A stretch of DNA of 64,000 bases from Euwallacea fornicatus. Taxonomy: Eukaryota > Arthropoda > Insecta > Coleoptera > Curculionidae. Of the stretch, positions 36,143 through 47,251 are shown in pieces; within the stretch, counting starts at the first letter, position 1; every line of letters starts with the position of its first letter. The DNA lies in assembly GCF_040115645.1 (NCBI RefSeq), contig NC_089546.1:682001-746000 (forward strand). Reading direction: 5' to 3'. Position numbers and translations under genes: made by a program. The notes beneath the pieces were generated by a model, which worked only from the letters and a program-made list of their open reading frames with translations, made no database searches and was not told the origin of the DNA.

Positions 36143-36365
36143 TAGTCACTCACAAAAGTATTCGTACAGCCACTAATTTTCCGATATAATGGAGATATAC
36201 CAATGTAATAAAGAAAAATAAGCGATGCAGCATATAATACATTCCAAATCTATACCTTTACAATAATTTAAACAAAAAAGAAAGCAGTTCAATTTTTTTT
36301 CTAATCAGTTTTAAAGAGCTCACAAAAGTATTCGTACACCACTTTTATTCCACACATTTTATTAA

Positions 36366-37397
36366 TCAATATTTCGTAGGACCTTCATTATTTAAAATTA
36401 CGTCATTAAGCCTTTTAGGCATGGAATGGACTAAGTTAGCAGTAACTTCCGGGGAAATTTTCAGCCATTCTTCGTGTAAACCAGGTTTAAGAGTTTCCCG
36501 TCTTGTAATCCTCCTTTGATTTTCTGGAGACCAGATATTCCTCTCCAATTCTTTCCAGAGATGCTCAATAGGATTTAAATCAAGCGACTGGGCGGATAGT
36601 GAAGAAGCTTTGGTACATTATACGCTACCCACATTTTAACATTATGCGCGCAACGCTTTGAATCATTTTCTTGTTGCAAAATCCAATTTTGCAACCCCAA
36701 CTTTTCAACACATAATGGTATATTAGCGCGCAAAATGTTTATATATTGATGTCGTTCCATATTACCATCAATAAATGCCAGAGATCCAATCCCAACTGAT
36801 AACATGCCTCTCCAAACTTCAATATTGCCACCACCACGTTTAATAATGGAACGTAGATTTTTGGGCTCTAATTCTGTGTTTTTTTACGCCAAACTCTGCA
36901 TTTTTCATCACATCCATGCAAACTGACCTTGCTTTCGTCAGTGAACAAAATTTTTTTCCAAAAATTTTCATCGTCGTTTTTGTACTTGGCGAAAGCAAGT
37001 CGTTTTTGACGATTAATTACAAAAATTAACGGTTTTCTTCTAGGCATTCTTCCATTGTGTCCAGCTGATTGCAATACACTTCGCCCATTTTCTGAATATA
37101 CATTCCTATTAGTAATTGTTGACAACTCATTGGCCAAAATAAGAGCACTTGTTTTCGGATTATTTTTAATTTTTTTAATAAAAGTCAATTCTTCTTGTAA
37201 AGTTAACACTTTCTTAGGCCTGTTCATGGTTTGTTAAACATATTTCCCGATTCTCTGTACTTTTTAATAATGTACTGCACAGTAGACCGGCTTTTACTAA
37301 AAATTCTACTAATTTCTGAATATGATTTTCTTTCTCTATGAAGCTTAATTATTAAATTTCGAATATTTTGCGAACATTCGTTCCCCTTGCGACCCAT
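36366..37397 (-). pseudogene. Tc1-like transposase, frameshifted
   Basis: Begins MGRKGNECSQNIRNLIIKL at 37397 with a helix-turn-helix (SYSEISRIFSKSRSTVQYII). Then come a second helix block, HNGRMPRRKPL, the first catalytic Asp in ILFTDESKVSLHG, LQQENDSKRCAHNVK (second Asp region) and LDLNPIEHLWKELERN (final Glu), ending EGPTKY at 36366. The frame changes near 37225, 36868 and 36560, so at least three indels disrupt an otherwise full-length (about 340 aa) product. Confidence 0.85.
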
Positions 37398-37470
37398 TTT
37401 CACTAAATGCTCGAAGGTTGCGACTATAGAAACATTTGTCATTAACAATATTAAGAAAAAATATATATAT

Positions 37471-38318
37471 ACAGGGTGGTCATTTAGTGCGGTCTCGAAA
37501 GATTACGACTAAACAATTTAATATTTTGAATTTATTTTTTTTGCGTTATATAGAACTCGATTATGGGTACATTCTAAAATTGTTTTCGTTTTATACATGG
37601 TGTTCTAAATAAGTGAAAAATATCAAAGTTATGTTTTTTTTAATAGGACACCCCATATATTAATATCGTTTTAGATTTCTTGAGAAAAATAAATGTAAGT
37701 TTCATTAAGGTTTACTTGTCCTAAATCTTAAGGATTTCGAAATAATTAAGTTTTTAAAAAAAATCATGCAATTTTAAAAACTTTGTTTTGAAGGAAGTTT
37801 AAACTGGAGTAAATCGAAATTCATACCAAACCTTAGATATGAGACGTATTTTATGCCAGAATTATTAAAATTGAAATATCTCATACAGTGCGTCCAAAAA
37901 ATAACATGAAAATTACATTCTTTTTGAAAGAAAATAACTTGCTTAATTTAAATAGAACACCCCATATTTTATTACTCGAAATAAGAGATAAACATATGAC
38001 TAATAATTATTAATTTTGCTACCTTTTCTTAAATCTTATTTTTCGAAGAAAACCTGTACATTTAGGTATAGGAAGGTGTAACGATTTTTGATTAGTCATA
38101 TGTTTATCTCTTATTTCGAGTAATAAAATATGGGGTGTCCTATTTAAAAAAAAAACATAACTTTGATATTTTTCACTTATTTTGAACACCCTGTATAAAA
38201 CGAAAACAATTTTAGAATGTACCCATAATCGAGTTCTATATAACGCAAAAAAAATAAATTCAAAATATTAAATTGTTTAGCTGTAATCTTCCGAGACCGC
38301 ACTAAATGACCACCCTGT
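37471..38318. mobile_element. Foldback element, 848 bp, nested inverted repeats
   Basis: The outer arms (37471-37660 and 38130-38318) are nearly perfect inverted copies, running from ACAGGGTGGTCATTTAGTGC through TATATAGAACTCGATTATGG. A second inverted pair lies inside (GAGATAAACATATGACTAAT near 37985 and its complement near 38100). The inner CAGGTGT-like motif is 124 bp from the outer in both arms. It is inserted in a (TA)n run just upstream of the Tc1 transposase start. No coding sequence. Confidence 0.8.
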
Positions 38319-38339
38319 ATATATACAAAATTTTTATTT

Positions 38340-39125
38340 CGCACGAAATAGGCTATCGACCTTTTGGTCTTTCTGCCCTTGAGTGTATACATTTCATTTT
38401 AGAGTCTCACTATTTGCAATTTTCCTTAAACTAGGTGTTGTATAAGTGGGACTAATGCAGGGGGTAAGGGAATAAGATGTTACGATAGGGTTTATGTTTG
38501 GAACTGTTCTAAGAGGGTGTTTGTGGGAGAATGGAAGCGTGATTGTCTAGTTTGTCTTGTTAGGCACAGTGGGGTCAGTAGTGCTAGATTGTGAGGATTG
38601 TTTTTCCATTTTGTTTGGATGTGTTGTAGTCGTTCCGTTATTCTTGTCATGTGCGTGCGTTCGTATAATAGTTGGTTAGATGGGTTGTGTAGTGGGTTTT
38701 TGGGGTTTCTTATTTTTGTGATAGTTCGTAGGGCGATATGTTCTGTTGTTTGTATGTGTTTTATGGTCTTTTCCGGTGCGTTTGCTCTTAGGATGTGTCC
38801 GTAGTCCAGGAGTGGTCTGCATATCTGCATCTATGTGGTCTTTGTCCTGAAGGTTATGGTTGTATATGTCATGGCAGTATATGTTGTAGAGTAGAGGAGA
38901 AAGTGGAGAGCCCTGCGGTAGGCCTTGTTGTGGGAAAAAAGAGAACGATAGAGTATTGTCTATACGAATTTCTAGTTGTCTGTTTTCAAGGATGTTTTTT
39001 ATAGTTGTTATCAAGCATTTTGGTGTTTGTAGTTCGAAGAGTTTGTACAATAGTCCTTTATGCCAAACCGTGTCGACGGCTTTGTTGATGTCCATGAATA
39101 GACTTGCTGATTTTCCTCCGTTTAA
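38340..39125 (-). mobile_element. Jockey-like non-LTR retrotransposon, 5'-truncated and internally deleted
   Basis: On the minus strand the frame from 39095 reads SLFMDINKAVDTVWHKGLLY, then QQGLPQGSPLSPLLYNIY (RT motif with the P-GSPLSP block). It then jumps directly from KDHIDADM to QICRPLLDYGHILRAN and the C-terminal block PLHNPSNQLLYERTHMTRIT. The catalytic YxDD region and roughly 200 codons are therefore missing. The junction near 38818-38830 contains a repeated ATGCAGA, consistent with a deletion between short direct repeats. The 3' end lies near 38340 after GAAAGACCAAAAGGTCGATA. Confidence 0.8.
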
Positions 39126-39393
39126 GTGTGTTAAGAAAAATATTTGTGCCTATTCTATTAAAAAAAAAACCTAAAAATGTAAAAAGGAATGTGGTGTACG
39201 AATACTTTTGTGAACTTTTGAAAACTGAATTTTTCTTATATTTTTTGAACGGTTTTCTTTTTTGATGTTTAAATTATTGTAGAGGCATACTTTTGGATTG
39301 TGTAATATGTTGCATTGCTTTTTTTTATTACATTGGTATATCTCCATTATATCGGAAAATTAGTGGCTGTACGAGTACTTTTATGAGTGACTG

Positions 39394-39849
39394 TGTATAT
39401 TCGAGAGTATTATGGAAGACACAACAGAGTGGAGAAATGTAGAAAAATAACGAGTTGAGATCCAAAATATTGGAAAAAGCGAAAGAATTGGTAGAATTTA
39501 TGGGATAAGACTAGTAGGAAAGCAATTATCTAGAGAATTTTCTGTTGCCGAAAGAAGTTTTACGTTCAAAAAATATGTTTTCTTTTTATTTGAACCAGAA
39601 AGAGAAGAGGAATTCAATTCCTGCAATTCATCTTCTCATGTAGCGTTGATGATACACTCGGCAGCATAATTATGGCACCATCAATAATTTTTGGATCCTT
39701 TGAACACACGTATTTAAAAAAAATATATTTCTTAAAATTAAAAACTGCTTCAAAATAAACATTTGGGCTAAATTTTATGATAACTATTATTTACTTAACT
39801 GATTTTGAGACAAAATTTACTTTTTTTGATAGTACATAACAATAGCTCC
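39394..39849. other. Unassigned DNA
   Basis: Fragments resemble transposon coding sequence (a stretch near 39410-39540 reads like a helix-turn-helix N-terminus in places) but nothing can be assigned with confidence. Confidence 0.25.
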
Positions 39850-40700
39850 ATTATGTAAAATTAAAAATTAACAATTTCTTCATAGTGAGTTTGACCACTA
39901 TTTTTCGGATAAATTCAAATATTCTTGAAGACATACTGTTTACAAGATTTGGCAATATTTTGGCTCTAAATTATTCCAAGTGTGTTCAATAGCCCCTTTC
40001 AAATCAGCAATTGCATCGTATTGGTTATTGTTGGGAATAGGCTATATGAAATAATACTATGTAGGATTTTTAAAATAATATATTGTTCTGCTAAAGACCA
40101 CTCAGAAAAGGAGCCAGTAACACACTACTATACCATTTTCATTATCCCTATCATCCCCTATGGCTCCACAAAAGGGCATCTTGAAGCCTTCAAGAGTATG
40201 TTAAATTTCACAGAGGTCCTTTCTCCACTTTAAACCTAAATCTAATAAATTTAAAGCTTTATCTTAGTTCGACCATTGAATAAGTTTTTGACGACGTTAA
40301 TGACTTAAAAGTCCATAACTCAACACTTATTGTCAGAATAAATACGACACAGTAAAATGCCCCATAGATTTCCTATGGGGTTTATATCCGGAGAACACAC
40401 CGGACAATTCAACATTTCAACCAGTTGTTTTTCAAACCTCGTGTATTGACATGTATACGGGCGTTGCCTTGATGATATAAGTAATGGCTGTCGTGATTCT
40501 CATGCAAATGTATTGCATTAAATGCTCCTCCAAGACACTTATGTAATTTTGGCTATTTATTCGAGTAGAGAGAAAGACTAAGTGAGTAACACCTGTTATA
40601 ATAAACACACTCCATACCATCAATATGCTACCTAGAAAATTACGAATGTTGAAGCAACGAGATTCTTTTCTTAAATTGCGCCAATATGAATTGAAACCGT
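39850..40700 (-). pseudogene. Tc1-like transposase relic
   Basis: On the minus strand the frame from 40623 gives MMVWSVFIITGVTHLVFLST and RINSQNYISVLEEHLMQYI, the MVWG...G...L.F.....N...Y...L...L block of Tc1 transposases. Near 39960-40020 is DAIADLKGAIEHTWNNLEPK, matching the C-terminal I.DLK.AI...W..I segment. Intervening sequence is out of frame. The N-terminal half is missing and no termini were found. Confidence 0.5.
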
Positions 40701-40797
40701 CTGAACGTTGAAATCAAAATTTTTCCGTTAGAGAAAATGACTTAAAAGTTTAAAGTAAGACTAAGGTGACTAGTAAATTCGAGTGAATAATGAATGT

Positions 40798-43311
40798 ATA
40801 GTGTGTCTCAAATGAAGGGGTCACTATGAGGATCTCGGAAACCGTTAGGGATACGAGAACGTTTGGATTATGGCAAAGATGTGTATTTTTATGCGGAATA
40901 AAATGCCGGTTAAAATTCCGAAAACGTCCTACTGGTTTCGAAGACATACGAAAAAAACCGAAGCTCTGATACTTCGATTTTGCTTCCTTCTGACGTCATT
41001 CCCATAAATATCTGAAAGCAAATGAACGATTATTAGGTCTTAGGTGGCTGTGAAACAAAACACGCTAGATTGTAATGGCCGATTTGTCAAAAGAATTATT
41101 TGCCTATTTTCACTTATTTTCTCATTTAATAATTCATTGCAACCGATGAAAAATGGTATTTTTAAAGTTTTCAAATTTCAAAAGCGTAACATATTAGAAA
41201 TTTTTTACTCTTTTATAGAAATTCAAAAATTCCAACTCAACGATATTTGAAGCAGCATTCCAATGGAGAATAACCTCATCAACGGTTGTTTTATAAACTG
41301 AAGAAAAATTTGATGCAATTTGGAAGTTCTAGTAAGCTCCTAAATAATTCTGGACATCGAAGAGATCCACATGAAGAGGAACTTATTTTAAATGCGATAA
41401 ATTTTTAATGTTATTAACATTATACCCATGCGTCGATTGAAGTTTTTTGAAAGGTGAATAATGCCCCCCAAAAATCGCTTAGGCATTTCGGAAAGAAATT
41501 GCAAATTTTTAGATTAAGAATATAGAGAACTTTGCGTTCTAATAAATATAAACCATATAAGATCCATAGAAGTCATGAACTTGGACCGGGTGACAACATT
41601 AGAAGATTGAATTTTTGTCACTGGCTTTAAAATAAAATTACTAAAGATAACAGCTTTTTGTCAAATATAATTTGAAACGATGAATACTCATTCTTGACGA
41701 ACGGAATATTCAAAAAGACATAATCAACACCATTAGTTGATTGAAAATCCGAGACAAAATGTAGAAGTTAGACCAAACGGGCGAGTGTCCGATAGAAATC
41801 TTGGCTTCATAATATATGATGGTTCTTTGACATCCGAAAGACATTTACAACTAATATTACCTCAAATTCTAGATCAATTTGACGATGAATCGTTGAATAT
41901 TCTACCACAGTTATAGTGACAATATGACGGTATTCTTCCACACAACGAACGAGAAGTAAATTATTTGAATAAAATGTTTCCAAATCTATGGATCGAAAAC
42001 TAGGGACCTCTGAGGTGGCTTACTAGAAATCGTGATTTGAATCTCTTAGATTTATTTTTGTGGGGGTACCTTCAAAACCGTTTATACCGCGAAATTCTAA
42101 ATAATATAATATAAACAAATTACAACAGAATTTAACGAGGGAAATAACAGCGATTCCCCGTTGATATATTCAACATTCGAAATTAAGATTACTTAAACTG
42201 GGTGCAAAATGTATCCAGGCGAATGGCTTTCAATTCGATTACCTTTTATAATTTTCCTTCATTATTTCAATTATTATTAATTAAAATATGTATTTAATAT
42301 TTAAATTAATATTGTTATTAATGTAGGACCCAGTAGTCAAATCAACCACCTTTTACATGGTTTTTAATTGTATTGCATTGTGTATTCTGATCAGGTCGTG
42401 ACTCTATCGGAACAGTGGTAGATTGTAAATAGAGTTAGGATTAAATTGTTGTTAAGGAGATGATGTACCCCTTTGGCATATTTATGATAGACTTTGGTTG
42501 GTGAGTGAGAATTCCCACCAAGTTACTTTGTCCGCATGGGAGTTCCCCGCAAAAGACTTTGTCGGCATCAGTATTACTTATGATAAGCTTTGTCGGCCCT
42601 AATAATGTAGACGCAATTACCGCCGACGAAAGACTTCTTATCAGCTTCAGCACCACGATCCACTACGGCGGGTAGTGCACGTGGTGCGGATGGCACCCCA
42701 ACTAGAGTACGCCCATGGTACGCCGTCAGAGGGTTTAGAATTTAAGACTTTCTCGAAGACGGAGAATTCCTATTCTATTTCAACTCCGATTTCTGCTGAT
42801 ATTCGATTCGATTTTAAAGTGAAGACTAAAGCCGCGTCCACCCTCATAAACACAGCTTTAAATTATACCCTAGCCTAACGAAATATAAACCTACATTAAT
42901 ATAAATAAAATCGATAAGCTTTTGTTATTTTTGAATTAATATTTTTCAAATTCGAAAACGCAATAAAATATTCAGGTTCATATTGAAATCAAAGAAATGT
43001 TGATGGTCGTCAAATGACGAAACGTCGGAAATAAAGTTTAATTGTACCATCTTTCCCTTCAGAAATAGAAGCCCTAATAATCTGTCATTTGCTTTTCGAT
43101 ATTTAAAAGAATGACGTCAGAAGGAAGCAAAATCGAAATATCAGAGCTTAGGTTCTTTTGCATATCTTCGAAACCAATAGGAAGTTTTCGGAATTTTAAT
43201 CGGCATTTTATTCCGCATAAAAATACACATCTTTGCCATAATCCAAACGTTCTTGTATCCCTAACGGTTTCTGAGATTCCCATAAGGGCCCCTTCATTTC
43301 AAACACCTCGT
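40798..43311 (+). mobile_element. DUF4817/DDE_3 mariner-like element with ~220-bp inverted repeats
   Basis: Ends 40798-41010 and 43100-43311 are inverted copies, containing GGATTATGGCAAAGATGTGT then TTATGCGGAATAAAATGCC on the left and the complement on the right. A transposase relic lies between about 41040 and 42200. Its last part reads WGPLRWLTRNRDLNLLDLFL then WGYLQNRLYREI, the WPARSPDLNPLDFFLWGYLK segment. A solo LTR (42322-42895) is inserted downstream of it. No intact frame remains. Similar copies of the end sequence appear nowhere else in the window. Confidence 0.75.
42322..42895. mobile_element. Solo LTR, 574 bp, with TTAA target duplication
   Basis: Starts TGTAGGACCC and ends ATAAACCTACA, so the termini are TG...CA with a short TGTAGG/CCTACA inverted repeat. 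It is flanked on both sides by TTAA (42318-42321 and 42896-42899). The base composition is clearly more G+C-rich than the surroundings. No internal retroelement region is present, as expected after recombination between two LTRs. Three CTTTGTC-GGC repeats about 30 bp apart (42527-42600) lie in its middle. Superfamily not determined; a Ty3/gypsy-type origin is possible. Confidence 0.72.
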
Positions 43312-44050
43312 ACAATTTGCCAGTTACGTTTCAGGTTCTCCCGACGAAACACCACTTGTGCGTCATTATGACGAAGGGAAATCTTGGGCCTGTGTTCACC
43401 TTTCGACGCACAACGTTTCAGTCGGTGGCAAGAACTCTTCTGATAGCCCATCTTCATGAACTTTCCATTCTGCGGCAATTTCACAACAGCTTTTTAAGCC
43501 ATTGCTGGAGGCGACGATGATTCTTCATCTTGATAATTCCGACACTTTTGTTTATCCCTCTTCTTTATTAGTGTCCTATTGTTCTGGGACTGTGAGGAAG
43601 TTAATAACCACTTTGTGCCATCTTTCAATTTTTCTGCTCGTTAACTCACACCTTCTTCGTGGAAAATTAAAATTTTGCCGTGTTCGAAGTGAGTAAAATA
43701 AGATCCACAAGACAATGCGAATTATTCAATAATAAAGCTAGATAAACTTCAAAGAAGAACACGCGTTAGACTGGAAAATAGAATAATATAGAAAATTCAC
43801 TTGATTCCCTAGTAAGAAATTATTAATTTTTAATTTTACATAGTGCAGCAATTGTTATGGACTATCAAATAAATTAAATTTTGTTTTAAAATTACAATAG
43901 TTGTAATAAAATTTAGCCAAAACGTTTCATTTGAAGGAACATTTGATTTAAAAAAATAAATAAATAAAAAAATGTGGGATCAAAAAATTCAAAAATCATA
44001 GGTGATGCTCCTAAGTATAGCATTTTGTGTTTAATATACTGCAAATTTTG
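43312..44050. other. Unassigned DNA, moderately G+C-rich at its left
   Basis: Overlapping open frames on both strands at about 43299-43520 have no recognised motif. The rest (43700-44050) is A+T-rich and featureless. Confidence 0.3.
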
Positions 44051-44510
44051 GTGGTAATTTGTGAACTGGTAAGCAGAAACGCCAAACTAAGGCTTAGGAG
44101 GAAAAACCTCCAACTGAATACTAGCCAGTGGATTATTCTGCAGTACTTAGAATCAGGGCCAGGTTAAGTCGGGATTGCACCGGTTACAATGACTCGCGAG
44201 CCGCGTGCCTCACAAGCGCTAAAGGTTCAGGTCAAGGCTAAGCGAATAAAGGGAAAGAACCCTCAACCGGCCCCCAAACCTTTTAAAGCAGACGAACCGC
44301 AGAAATGGTAATCCGGATCGCATTCATGCGGGTTGATTTGCAGCATGTGAAGGGAAACGACTTTTCTCTGAGAAAAGAAGTTTAAGGAAGCCGGACATGA
44401 AAATTTCCAGTACCTTACTTTGTTACTTACCCCTAATGTAATCATCAGGAATTATGCTTTTGCTCAAGTTGTTATTGGGATTTCTGGGTTTTAGTATTAA
44501 ACCGTAACAC
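44050..44510. other. G+C-rich island, possible LTR or structured-RNA remnant
   Basis: A 450-bp patch of higher G+C content. It includes a short hairpin (GGAGGAAAAACCTCC near 44098-44112) and a 40-codon plus-strand ORF at 44189-44311 that is basic and Pro-rich (MTREPRASQALKVQVKAKRI). A 60-codon minus-strand ORF overlaps it at 44263-44445. The minus-strand sequence from 44507 starts TGTTACGG, a common retroelement LTR start, but no matching end or duplication was found. Identity unresolved. Confidence 0.3.
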
Positions 44511-44943
44511 CCAAAAGTGAATATGCTAAAAGACACACAATTTTCATCTAATCCACTGAGTTCCAAAAAAAGTGGCTCATCCGATTTCTTTTGTCAAATT
44601 TAAAACGCTATAACTTTTTTACCAGTTATTAGAATTCAATCCTTTCTTCGACGCTTTATAGCGTATCCCGTTGGCTATTAATGTAAATGGAAGAAACCAA
44701 TTTTATTTCGTTCTTCATGAAAGTTAAGGAAAAGTTTTGATTTATGTTTTTTATCATTTGTTTTATCACTCTGCGCATGAATATAACCCTTGAGTTAAAA
44801 ATTTTTAAACGTTGTTGGAAAGTGCCCCTTTTTTGCATATCTTTTGTTTTTCAGTTCATTGTTTTACCATTAAAATTGTCAAAATTACAGCATTTTTACT
44901 GGAACGCTGCATTGAACAAAGAATTCAGTCTTACTAATATATA

Positions 44944-46588
44944 CAGTCAGCGGCAAAAGTGAGTACACACTTAAAAGTTGTACGATTTATCTCGTAGTAA
45001 AAAATATTTAAAAAACCTTATTTAAAGTTATGAATACGGTAGAATGTTCGTTCTATTGTCTTCATAATTACCACTTAAAAACATGTTTATATACAATTGG
45101 CAACAAGGTAGACTTTGGGGAATCACAGGACTCCATAAAATACGATGCAAAAATGAGTACACAGTCTGTGTATTAGAGATCAGTTAAAACTAAGTGGCAT
45201 GCAGTGAAGAAGTAATCCGTACGATTTGTTAATTGTTTGGCTGTTAATACAATATCCAATAAGTAACAACATGGCAAAACGTAATGAAAATCATAAAAGA
45301 ACTGAAATATTAGAAGATTTACGCAAACTTATAGTAACATTGCGGCAAGAGGGCAAGTCTTTTCGGAAAATTGGAAGTATAGAGAAGAGACATTACAGAA
45401 CTATAGAAAAAAAATTGCGATAAGTATGAAGCTACGGGTAGTGTACGCAATAAACCTCGTTCTGGACATCCACGGAAATTAACACCTCTTGATATACGCG
45501 ATATAACAAGGACGGTTAAAAAAAATCCTAAAACCACTGCAGTTCAATTAGTCGCGGATATATCAGAACAGAAGGGGACTTCTATAAATGTTAGTACTAT
45601 TCGGCGAGCACTCAATTCGCAAGGTTTCCATGGTCGTATACCCCGTAAAAAGCCAGCTATTAGTGCTAAAAATCGAACCCTCAGAGTGGCCTTTGTAAAA
45701 AAATACTTATCAGAACCACTAGAATTTTGGAACACGATTCTTTTTACAGATGAAAGTAAATTTGAGATATTTGGTCAAAAAAAGTGGTCAAAAATATGGC
45801 GAACGAAAAATTCTGAGCTGGATCCCAAAAATCTCTTGAGCACCATCAAACACGGGGGTGGTTCCGTAATGGTTTGGGGTGCAATGGCAGTCCCTAGTGT
45901 GGGGCAGTTGGTTTTTATTGACAAAATAATAGATAAAACAATATATATGAATATCCTAAAAACTAATTTACAGCCCAGTATTGTCAAATTAGGTTTACAG
46001 GGGTCATGGGTATTTCAGCAAGATAATGACCCCAAGCAAACTGCCCATGTGGTCAAAGAATGATTGTTATACAACGTTCCAAAACAACTCCATGCTCCAC
46101 CCCAGTCTCCAGATCTCAATCCCATTGAGAATCTATGGGAAATATTGGACAGGAAGGTGCGTTCTAAACAAATTACAAACGTAACTTCTCTCAAAACTGC
46201 ACTACTTGAAGCATGGGATACAATTTTGCCTACTGTTACACAAAATTTCATTAATTCTATGCCCAAACGATTAAGAGTTATCATCAAGGCCAATGGTGGT
46301 CCAACAAAGTATTAATTTTTATCGTTAATGTTAACAAAATGCATTGAAACACGCCGATTTGTAATATTGTGTACTGACTTTTGCCTTTATTTTAAAGCTC
46401 TGTTATAAGGCAATCATCTATAAATTGATTTGTAATCCATTTAGGTAATTACAATTATTACAATGTTTTTATGTAACCACATATGTACCTATATTTAATG
46501 TTTATAAAATCTTTTTCATTATTTAGTTTATCTTAAATACATTATTCTTTCAATTTCTATGGTGTGCACTCACTTTTGCTGCTGACTG
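44944..46588 (+). mobile_element. Tc1-like element, near-intact, IR/DR ends
   Basis: 1645 bp, flanked by TA (44942-44943 and 46589-46590). Ends are inverted: CAGTCAGCGGCAAAAGTGAG and, from the right, CAGTCAGCAGCAAAAGTGAG. A second direct copy of GCAAAA-TGAGTACACA lies about 194 bp inside the left end (45147), and its counterpart lies about 195 bp inside the right end (46369). It is inserted in the older element 44554-49759. Confidence 0.9.
45271..46315 (+). pseudogene. Tc1-like transposase with one frameshift and one nonsense codon
   Basis: Starts MAKRNENHKRTEILEDLRKL (helix-turn-helix), then after a frame change near 45330-45415 continues YEATGSVRNKPRSGHPRKLT and FHGRIPRKKPAISAKNR. The DDE residues are all present: first Asp in ILFTDESKFEIFG, second Asp in VFQQDNDPKQTAHV, and Glu in SPDLNPIENLWE. 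A TGA at 46061-46063 stands where the family has Trp. The C-terminus is ANGGPTKY. With only two visible lesions in about 345 codons this copy was probably mobile until recently. Confidence 0.88.
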
Positions 46589-47251
46589 TAGTACATTATT
46601 CAATTCAAATAGTAATTTTGCACACAAATACAAAAAGTAATTTTGCAATTGGCACAAAAAAATGTCTATTACACCTGAACAAACGGTGAAATTGATTGCT
46701 TGAGTGAATGATGCTCGTAGCAAAACAATATGTTACTCGTGAAGAAGGAATTCCTTTTGTAACAGCGTGTATACCTTTTCATAAGTGCCAAGAAACTGCA
46801 AGCGCAATTGAAAGGGCGGGTTCTGGTCGCCCCCGAAAAACAATCTGTAAAGACGATAGTCTTGTGAAGCTACAGATTTTACGTAATTAATTTAGCACTG
46901 CAGTGGAGACGCAATAAAATCTTTGACAAGTTCAAGATACCACAGTAAGCAAACAAACTGTTTGTAGTTGACTGCAAAAAATAAATCTTAAAGCACCAAG
47001 GCCTGCGAAAGATCATAAATTATCTCCAGTGCACCGGACAGCACAAAGAAACTTTGTTACAACTATGGATAATGGAATATTCAAGAATGGTGCCGTGTCT
47101 TATTCACAGTTGAATCAAGGTTTATCTTAATATGGTAGATAGACGAAAGCAAATGTGGCGAAAATTGGGCGAAACACTCAACCAATAGTCGTTTATAGAG
47201 CCGCAGAATTTTAACGGAGGCTCAATGATGGTGTGGGATCCAATCTATATA

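Larger units (their letters stand above)
36143..39393 (-). mobile_element. Tc1-like element with IR/DR ends, interrupted by two later insertions
   Basis: Left and right ends match for about 80 bp (CACTCACAAAAGTATTCGTA ... CCGATATAATGGAGATATAC). Each end contains two direct copies of CACAAAAGTATTCGTAC: an outer one (36151, and 39369-39385 inverted) and an inner one (36321, and 39196-39212 inverted), about 170 bp apart. This is the IR/DR layout known from Sleeping Beauty-type elements. Between the transposase start and the right end it holds a foldback element (37471-38318) and a non-LTR fragment (about 38340-39125). It probably sits in the upstream intron of the channel gene. Confidence 0.85.

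Noticed and set aside
35783..36153. Minus-strand ORFs as the missing 5' exon of the channel gene
   Set aside because: No signal peptide or receptor N-terminal sequence, and no donor in the phase needed by the exon starting at 35769.
38598..39174. Several plus-strand ORFs at 38.6-39.2 kb
   Set aside because: They are antisense to the non-LTR retrotransposon coding region.
43001..43028. Hammerhead-ribozyme-like string TGATGGTCGTCAAATGACGA followed by AACGTC
   Set aside because: It has a good stem II and GAAAC, but core positions 3 and 9 differ from CUGAUGA and no matching stems I and III with a cleavage site were found. At best it is a degenerate retroelement-associated motif.
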